DNA of 12,528 nucleotides from an uncultured Rubrobacteraceae bacterium. Lineage in GTDB: Bacteria > Actinomycetota > Rubrobacteria > Rubrobacterales > Rubrobacteraceae. The notes beneath the pieces are model-generated. The model made no database searches. It had not been told where the DNA came from and saw only the letters and a list, made by a program, of their open reading frames with translations. Every line of letters begins with the position of its first letter. The stretch's first letter is position 1. The stretch is taken from positions 1 through 12,528 of the forward strand of contig CADCUZ010000054.1 of assembly GCA_902806015.1 (NCBI GenBank), written 5' to 3'. Below, one piece after another: positions 7,779 to 12,528 of the stretch. A program made the position numbers and the translations under genes.

Positions 7779-9391
7779 ATCTCTCCGCGCTACCGCGTGG
7801 AGGAGCCTTTGGGCAGCGGGGGTATGGCGCAGGTCTTTTCTCGCCCTGGACACGGAGCTCGAGCTGGAGGTGGCCTACAAGAGGCTCAGGCCCCACTACG
7901 CCGAAGACCCCTCCGTCGTCGAGCGCTTCAAGCGCGAGGCCACGAACGCGGCGAAGCTCTCCAGTCACCCGAACATCGTCCAGATCCGCGACCGGGGTAC
8001 GACCAAGGAGGGCGCCTACTTCATCGTCATGGAGTACGTAAGAGGCGGCACGCTCGCGGAGCGCATAGAGCGCGAAGGGGCCCTTCCGCCCGCCGAGGCG
8101 GCCGCCCTGGCGCTACAGGTGGCACGGACGCTCGGGACGGCGCACGGGCGCGGCATCATCCACCGGGACATAAAGCCCCAGAACATCTTGCTGACCGAGG
8201 AGGGGGAGGCCAAGGTCGCGGACTTCGGCATAGCCCGGGCGCTCGCCTCCAAGACGATGACCGCCACGGGGCAGGTGCTGGGCACCCCCCACTAGTAGCC
8301 CCCGAGCAGGTGCTTGGCCAGCCGGCGAGCGAGAGGAGCGACCTCTACTCCCTCGGGGTGGTGCTCTACCAGATGCTCACCGGGGAACCGCCCTTCGAGG
8401 CCGAGACGCCGTGGGTTGTGGCGATGAGGCGCGTGCAGGAGGAGCCGCACCCGCCCAGGGAGGTAAACCCGGCCGTGCCGGAGGATCTCGACGACCTCAC
8501 GATGCGGCTGCTGGCCAAGGACCCCGATGGGCGCCCCTCGGACGCGGGCGCGCTGGTGGAGGAGCTCGAGCGTTTGACAGGCAGGCGGTGGTCCCGTCCG
8601 TGAGGGTCCCGAACCTCTCCGGCAAAGACGTCGCCCAGGCGGCCGCCGCGCTCACCACGACCAAGTTGAGGCTTGGCGCCCGACACGCGGTCCCGAGCGA
8701 CGCTGGGCCGAAGGGCGCGGTCATCGCTCAGAGCCCTGCGCCTGGAACAGAGGTCGGCATGAACAACCAGGTCAACCTCACCGTGAGCACGGGGACCGGA
8801 GGGGGCGACGATCGACTCCCGAACACGCGGGTCCCAAACCTCCTAGACCAAAGCGTCCCCCAGGCCAGCAGCGCGCTCAAAGAAGCCGGTCTAGAGCTCG
8901 GCACGAAGAACAAGACCAGGAGCGACACGAGACCCAAAGGTAGGATCACCGGGCAGGATCCCCCGGCCGGGACGGAGGTGAGCCGGGGTAGCGCGGTGAA
9001 CATCGTGGCCAGCACCGGCTCGCTGCCGCGGGTACTCTTGATCCTCGGCGGAATCGCCGCCGCGGTGCTCGTGGTCGCCGTCGGTGCGTTCCTGTATTGG
9101 TGGCCGCCGTCTACCGCCACGGATCCCGACCGCAAGACGTGCGGGGACTTCCGGTGCTTTGCCGCCAACCGCGCCGGCAGCGGAGTACGGCCCTTGCTCC
9201 CGGCCGCTGCTCTCGCCGCGTTCGTCGGCGCTCCCTCACGAGCGGCTACGTCAGGTAACCCAGGGCCGATCGGGCCGCGAGGTAGCCGCACATGCCGTGC
9301 ACGCCCCCGCCGGGCGGCGTCGAAGACGAGCAGACGTAGAGCCCCCTGGCCGGGGTCGAGTACGGGTTCAGTCGGGGCACGGGGCGGGTAA
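7779..9391 (+). pseudogene. Broken Ser/Thr protein kinase with two PASTA domains
   Basis: Four frame segments make up one PknB-type kinase. The first (from about 7785) reads RYRVEEPLGSGGMAQVF, the Gly loop; it has no start codon, and ATC 7779-7781 stands where ATG is expected. One extra T in TTTT (7837-7840) shifts to LALDTELELEVAYKRL (catalytic Lys), HPNIVQI, IIHRDIKPQNILL and VADFGIARAL. Two TAG codons (8293-8298) plus a lost base sit where YMAPEQ is expected. The third frame gives APEQVLGQPASERSDLYSLG through LEELERLTGR. A further shift near 8575-8600 leads to PASTA 1 (about 8600-8795, VRVPNLSGKDVAQA) and PASTA 2 (about 8824-9019), then a hydrophobic helix (about 9030-9104, VLLILGGIAAAVLVVAVGAF). 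The frame ends at 9391, but the last ~150 bases overlap the opposing gene and look non-coding. Such kinases sense cell-wall fragments through extracellular PASTA domains. Confidence 0.85.
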
Positions 9392-10673
9392 AGAGCTGCC
9401 AGAGGTCCATGTAACCACCGTTGATGTCGCCGCCGATCAGGTTGGCGTTCTGCCGTTCGAGGTCGGCCGTACCTGCGGCGCTCTTCGCCAGGATGCGGTC
9501 CCGAAAACCCGGGGCGAAGCGCTCTATCTGCGCTTCTATCCTACCCGTCATGTCGAAGGACGAGCCGTTGGGGACGTGGCAGTAGGCCCAGACGGTGTGC
9601 CCGCCCTCGGGAGCGCGCGTCGGGTCGAAGAGGCTCTGCTGGGCGAGCAGGACGAAAGGCCTTTCGGGGTGCTCCCCGCGCGAGACGGCGGCCTCCCCCG
9701 CCGCGACGTCTTCGAGCGTGCCGCCGAGGTGGACGGTACCGGCCCGCAGGCAGCCTTCGGCTTCCCAGGGGATCGGGCCGTCGAGCGCGAAGTCCACCTT
9801 GAAGACGCCGGGGCCGTAGCGGTAGCGCTCGAGGCCTTCCCTGTAGCGCTCGGTGAAGTGCCGCCCGGCGATGTTCAGGAGCTGGCGCGGGGTGACGTCG
9901 AGTAGGACCGCGCGGGTCCGCGGCACGTCCTCCACCGAGTCCACCCTGACGCCCGTGTAGATCTCACCCCCCAGAGAGACGAGGTAGGACCCGAGCGCGT
10001 CGGCTAGCTTCTGCGAGCCGCCCTTCGGGAAAGGCCAGCCGAAGGCGTGGCCCAGCGTTCCGAGGACCAGCCCGAAAAGGGCGCTCGGCGGCTTCTCCAG
10101 CGGCAGGAACGAGTGCGCCGCGTTGCCCGCGAAGAGGCCACGGGCCTTCTCGCCTTCGAAGAGGGCTTCGGCCTGGCCGCGGGCGGCCAGAAGCGATCTG
10201 ATGCCCGTCTTTGCCAGGGCTAGGGGGTGTCGCGGAAGGCTCGGTCGGCCGACGAAGAGGCCCGCAATCCTGGGGGCGTCCGCGGCGAGGGGCTCCATCA
10301 GGCGGCGGTAGTCGTCGACATCCGGGCCCAAGGCGGCGGCGGTGGCCGGGACCGAGCGCTCCAAGACCGCCGCGGTGCCGCCGTCGAAGGGGTGGGCGAG
10401 CGGGGCGGGCGGATGGACCCATTCGAGGCCATGTTCTTCAAGGGGCAGGGAATCGAAGAACGGCGAGGCGTAGCCTAACGGATGGATGGCGGAGCCGAGG
10501 TCGTGGACGAAGCCGGGGTGCGTGATCTCGGCCGACCGGGTGCCGCCGCCGATGGCGTCCGCGGCCTCCAACACGGCCACCCGGCGCCCGTTTCGGGCAA
10601 GCTCCACGGCGGCGGCCAGGCCATTCGGGCCGGAGCCGACCACTACCGCGTCGTATGTCCCCCTCTCCGTCAT
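9246..10673 (-). CDS. FAD-dependent oxidoreductase, phytoene desaturase-like (PYROXD2-like)
   Basis: A 475-residue protein. The N-terminal FAD-binding Rossmann fold is clear: YDAVVVGSGPNGLAAAVELA with G13-S-G-P-N-G18, ending in Glu36, which would bind the ADP ribose. IGGGTRS (about 42-48) follows. The C-terminal FAD site is GLYVCSSSTPPGGGVHGMCG with AARSAL close to the end. The middle contains HAFGWPFPKGGSQKLADAL, RYRYGPGVFKVDFALDGPIPW and GGDINGGYMDLWQLF. This pattern belongs to the CrtI/amine-oxidase-like group close to human PYROXD2, not to a true carotenoid-cluster phytoene desaturase; no carotenoid genes are nearby. The substrate is unknown. The ATG start directly follows GGGAGC and a TAGAAT box, suggesting a leaderless transcript. 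Its 3' end overlaps the tail of the kinase remnant. Confidence 0.88.
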   Translation of the reverse strand: MTERGTYDAVVVGSGPNGLAAAVELARNGRRVAVLEAADAIGGGTRSAEITHPGFVHDLGSAIHPLGYASPFFDSLPLEEHGLEWVHPPAPLAHPFDGGTAAVLERSVPATAAALGPDVDDYRRLMEPLAADAPRIAGLFVGRPSLPRHPLALAKTGIRSLLAARGQAEALFEGEKARGLFAGNAAHSFLPLEKPPSALFGLVLGTLGHAFGWPFPKGGSQKLADALGSYLVSLGGEIYTGVRVDSVEDVPRTRAVLLDVTPRQLLNIAGRHFTERYREGLERYRYGPGVFKVDFALDGPIPWEAEGCLRAGTVHLGGTLEDVAAGEAAVSRGEHPERPFVLLAQQSLFDPTRAPEGGHTVWAYCHVPNGSSFDMTGRIEAQIERFAPGFRDRILAKSAAGTADLERQNANLIGGDINGGYMDLWQLFTRPVPRLNPYSTPARGLYVCSSSTPPGGGVHGMCGYLAARSALGYLT

Positions 10674-10679
10674 GCTCCC

Positions 10680-10685
10680 ATTCTA
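10680..10685 (-). promoter_or_regulatory. Candidate leaderless promoter of the FAD oxidoreductase
   Basis: TAGAAT on the minus strand is followed by 6 bases (GGGAGC) and then ATG. That spacing would put the transcription start at or next to the start codon. GGGAG ends only 1 base before ATG, too close for a normal ribosome site, which supports leaderless initiation. Confidence 0.5.
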
Positions 10686-10766
10686 GCCCCGCGCCCCATC
10701 TCCGGCGCACGGCCGCGCCGCCACCAGCGCAGGGCGCCGTCATCATGCACAGGGTGGAGCGTATGA

Positions 10767-10779
10767 TGGCATTATGCCA
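10767..10779. promoter_or_regulatory. 13-base palindrome, possible operator
   Basis: TGGCAT-T-ATGCCA is a perfect 6-base-arm palindrome with a one-base centre, about 95 bases upstream of the FAD oxidoreductase start and 460 upstream of fumarase. It overlaps a plus-strand TATGAT (10762-10767) that could serve as a -10 box. This is the form of a dimeric repressor site, but no regulator gene is adjacent and no second copy was noticed. Confidence 0.3.
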
Positions 10780-11236
10780 GACGTTCTGATACTGCCTCCC
10801 CCGGGGCCTAGGATCTACGCAGACCACGCTCGTCTGGACCGGCTTTTGGACGCCGAAATGGGCGGCAAGCTTCTCCAGGGTTTTACGCCACATCTCGTCA
10901 GGCAAACAGGGACATCCCGGAAGAGGCGCGGGCGCCCACCCCGCGTCGTCCGCCCCGCGACTGTTCTCCTGGCTGCCGGTCCAAACGCTAACCCTTTCCT
11001 TTATCTCACGACGGCCGTCTCGTGGCCCGGCCCGGTAAACAATCACACCCGGCGGCTCCCAACGCATCCCCCAAACGGGCTACCTTTGCGGGAACCTGCG
11101 CCTTTTGCCGCCGGGGCACCATCACCTCCGCAGCCTACGGACCGCCCGTCTCCGGATCGTTACGCGGGACGTTACGGGGCCATCAACCGACAAACCCGCT
11201 TCAGAAAAACCGCCTACGGTGCTACCCTTGGTCAAA

Positions 11237-12106
11237 TTGCACCGGAAGCGGGGCGAAAAAGTTGCGCGCGATATAGAAGCGAGCAAGGTAACGGAAGCGG
11301 TGCGCGACCTGTGCGTGGAGGCGAACACCGAGCTGCCCGAGAGCCACCTCTCGGCGCTGCGACGCGCGCTCGAAGACGAAGAGTCGCCCCTCGGGCGCGA
11401 GGTCATCGAGAGGCTCCTCCAGAACGCCGAGGTCGCCAGGGACAGGTGCATCGCCTTCTGCCAGGATACCGGCTACGCGGTCTTCTTCGTCGAGATGGGC
11501 GGCGAGGTACGGGTGACCGGCGGCGGGCTCGGCGAGGCCATTGACGAGGGCGTCAGGCAGGGCTACGAGGAAGGCTACCTCAGAAAATCCATCGTCCGGA
11601 GCCCCATCGACCGGACCAACACCGGCGACAACACCCCCGCCGTCGTCTACCACGAACCCGTCGCGGGCGACGGCCTGAAACTGACCATGCTCGTCAAGGG
11701 CGCCGGCTGCGACAACATGAGCGCGCTCAAGATGCTCACCCCCGCCGAAGGTGTGGAGGCCATGAAAGATTTCGTCGTGGAGACCATAGAGAGGGCGGGC
11801 CCGAACGCCAGCCCGCCCGTGACCGTCGGGGTCGGCATCGGCGGCCCGTTCGAGAAGGCTGCCCTGCTCGCGAAAAAGGCGCTCACCCGACCGTCGGGGG
11901 AGCCCAGCCCCGATCCTGAGCTGGCGGAGCTCGAGAGGGAACTGCTCGATAGGATCAACGCCACCGGCATAGGCCCCGCGGGCTACGGCGGCACTCAGAC
12001 GGCGCTGGCCGTTCACGTCGAGAGCTTCCCCACCCACATCGCGGCCTTCCCCGTCGCCGTCAACCTCGACTGCCACTCCCACCGCACCGCCCTCGCCGAG
12101 CTGTGA
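11237..12106 (+). CDS. Fumarate hydratase (class I, [4Fe-4S]) alpha subunit
   Basis: About 289 residues; with the beta subunit it forms the two-subunit class I fumarase, which interconverts fumarate and malate in the TCA cycle. Signatures: FCQDTGY with Cys75 (first cluster ligand), NTGDNTPAVVYHE, LKLTMLVKGAGCDNMSALKML, VTVGVGIGGPFEKAALLAKKAL, GPAGYGGTQTALAV and NLDCHSHRTA with Cys279 (third ligand). Where E. coli FumA has ACPP with Cys224, this protein has ASPP (Ser192), while Cys158 in GAGCD stands where FumA has Ser in GGGSA. The start is uncertain: homology begins near RDIEASKVTEAV (about 11267), and in-frame choices are TTG 11237, TTG 11228 and GTG 11219, none with a good ribosome site; the open frame reaches TTG 11105 but codon use there is not coding-like. 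Related hydratases such as L(+)-tartrate dehydratase are a less likely alternative. Confidence 0.9.
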   Translation: MHRKRGEKVARDIEASKVTEAVRDLCVEANTELPESHLSALRRALEDEESPLGREVIERLLQNAEVARDRCIAFCQDTGYAVFFVEMGGEVRVTGGGLGEAIDEGVRQGYEEGYLRKSIVRSPIDRTNTGDNTPAVVYHEPVAGDGLKLTMLVKGAGCDNMSALKMLTPAEGVEAMKDFVVETIERAGPNASPPVTVGVGIGGPFEKAALLAKKALTRPSGEPSPDPELAELERELLDRINATGIGPAGYGGTQTALAVHVESFPTHIAAFPVAVNLDCHSHRTALAEL

Positions 12107-12528
12107 GCCAGGACGCCACCCGGCTGAAGACGCCGCTGACGAGGGAGGGCAACGGGTCCCTCCGAACCGGCGACGTCGCCCTGCTCTCCGGCGTCCTCTT
12201 CGCCGCCCGCGACGCGGCCCACGCCAGGATCAAGGACGCCATAGAGCACGACGGGCCGCTGCCGTTCGACCCCGAGGGGCAGGTCGTCTACTTCACCGGC
12301 CCGGCCCCGGCCAGGCCTGGACACGCGCTCGGCCCGGCCGGGCCGACGACGGCCTCGCGCATGGACCCGTACTCGCCGCTCCTAATCGAACGCGGCCTGA
12401 AGGGCATGGTCGGGAAGGGCGTGCGCTCCGAAACGGTTCTGTCCTCCATGCGCGAGCACGGCTGCGTGTACTTCGGGGCCGTCGAGGGGACGGCGGCGCT
12501 GCTGGCCGACCGGGTGAAAGAGGCGGAG
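12103..12528 (+). CDS. Fumarate hydratase (class I) beta subunit, 3' end missing
   Basis: GTG 12103-12105 overlaps the alpha stop as GTGA, so translation is probably coupled. The first 142 codons are in the window, out of about 180-190 usual for the family. Motifs: LRTGDVALLSG, FAARDAAHARIKDAI, PLPFDPEGQVVYFTGPAPA, LGPAGPTTASRMDPYSP, LKGMVGKGVRS and GCVYFGAVEGTAALLA. These match the C-terminal half of single-chain class I fumarases (in E. coli FumA: GRDIAHAKLKE, GPTTAGRMDSY, AKGNRS). That half completes the active site with substrate-binding Arg, Thr and Lys residues. The frame is open to the last base. Confidence 0.93.
   Translation, partial: MSQDATRLKTPLTREGNGSLRTGDVALLSGVLFAARDAAHARIKDAIEHDGPLPFDPEGQVVYFTGPAPARPGHALGPAGPTTASRMDPYSPLLIERGLKGMVGKGVRSETVLSSMREHGCVYFGAVEGTAALLADRVKEAE

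Larger units (their letters stand above)
10674..11236. other. 563-base intergenic region without a convincing gene
   Basis: Open frames exist on both strands, but none has the third-position G/C bias, start site or motifs of the neighbouring genes. A minus-strand stretch near 10780-10915 reads DEMWRKTLEKLAAHFGVQKP; it is the least random-looking, but I recognise no family. The region should hold the promoter and leader of the fumarase operon, the promoter of the FAD oxidoreductase, and the 13-base palindrome at 10767-10779. Local composition is lower in G+C than in the genes, especially 10980-11220. I see no riboswitch, tRNA or mobile-element ends that I can support. Confidence 0.5.

Noticed and set aside
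9105..9391. C-terminal tail of the kinase frame after the membrane segment as a real domain
   Set aside because: It is Arg/Ala/Pro-rich, and its last part overlaps the conserved C-terminus of the opposing FAD oxidoreductase; more likely read-through after another lost stop or frame change.
10438..11067. 209-codon minus-strand open frame upstream of the FAD oxidoreductase, considered as a transposase or regulator remnant
   Set aside because: Its 3' part overlaps the oxidoreductase in another frame, codon use is not gene-like, and no transposase motif or terminal repeats are present.
11105..11236. N-terminal extension of fumarase alpha from TTG 11105
   Set aside because: The extra codons lack the G/C third-position bias of the gene, match nothing in the family, and have no ribosome site.
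10774..11544. 256-codon plus-strand open frame running into fumarase alpha
   Set aside because: The second half is a shifted-frame reading of fumarase; the first half is Pro/Arg-rich with no domain.
11222..12082. 286-codon minus-strand open frame opposite fumarase alpha
   Set aside because: Antisense shadow of a well-supported gene.

Overview
The window looks like ordinary chromosome from a high-GC actinobacterium. A Rubrobacter-like organism is my best guess. The basis is the strong G/C bias at third codon positions, frequent GTG/TTG starts, TANNNT promoters placed as in leaderless actinobacterial genes, and recognisable relatives of a radical-SAM spore-photoproduct-lyase-family protein and a PASTA kinase. 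The genus is inferred from memory of protein families; no database was searched.

Layout from left to right. (1) 1-857, minus strand: the 5' end of an aldehyde dehydrogenase of methylmalonate-semialdehyde type, preceded by a phasin-like coiled-coil protein, probably one transcript. (2) 855-3530, minus strand: a small broken gene, an intact spore-photoproduct-lyase-family radical SAM gene, a hairpin-rich spacer, a small cupin gene, then scattered remains of a flavin reductase and one further coding scrap. (3) 3531-7290: ATP-type PEP carboxykinase (minus) divergent from a short, animal-type transketolase (plus), the latter followed by two strong inverted repeats. (4) 7396-9391: a frameshifted small gene (minus) divergent from a broken Ser/Thr kinase with two PASTA domains (plus). 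(5) 9246-10673, minus: an intact FAD-dependent phytoene-desaturase-like oxidoreductase. (6) 10674-11236: about 560 bases with no convincing gene. (7) 11237-12528, plus: fumarate hydratase alpha and beta subunits of the two-subunit [4Fe-4S] class, overlapping by 4 bases; beta runs off the window.

The intact genes make a central-carbon theme: PEP carboxykinase (gluconeogenesis), transketolase (pentose phosphate) and fumarase (TCA cycle), with a CoA-linked aldehyde dehydrogenase beside a possible polyester-granule protein. I see no phage, insertion sequence, CRISPR array, tRNA or rRNA.

I found no clearly new multi-gene system. The points most worth a second look are: an apparent Cys/Ser exchange at the cluster-binding sites of the fumarase alpha subunit; the lack of the catalytic hydrogen-donor Cys in the spore-photoproduct-lyase-family protein; a kinase remnant with the order kinase-PASTA-PASTA-membrane segment; an internal 25-residue tandem repeat in the phasin-like protein; two genes with leaderless promoter spacing; and a concentration of broken genes between fully intact ones.
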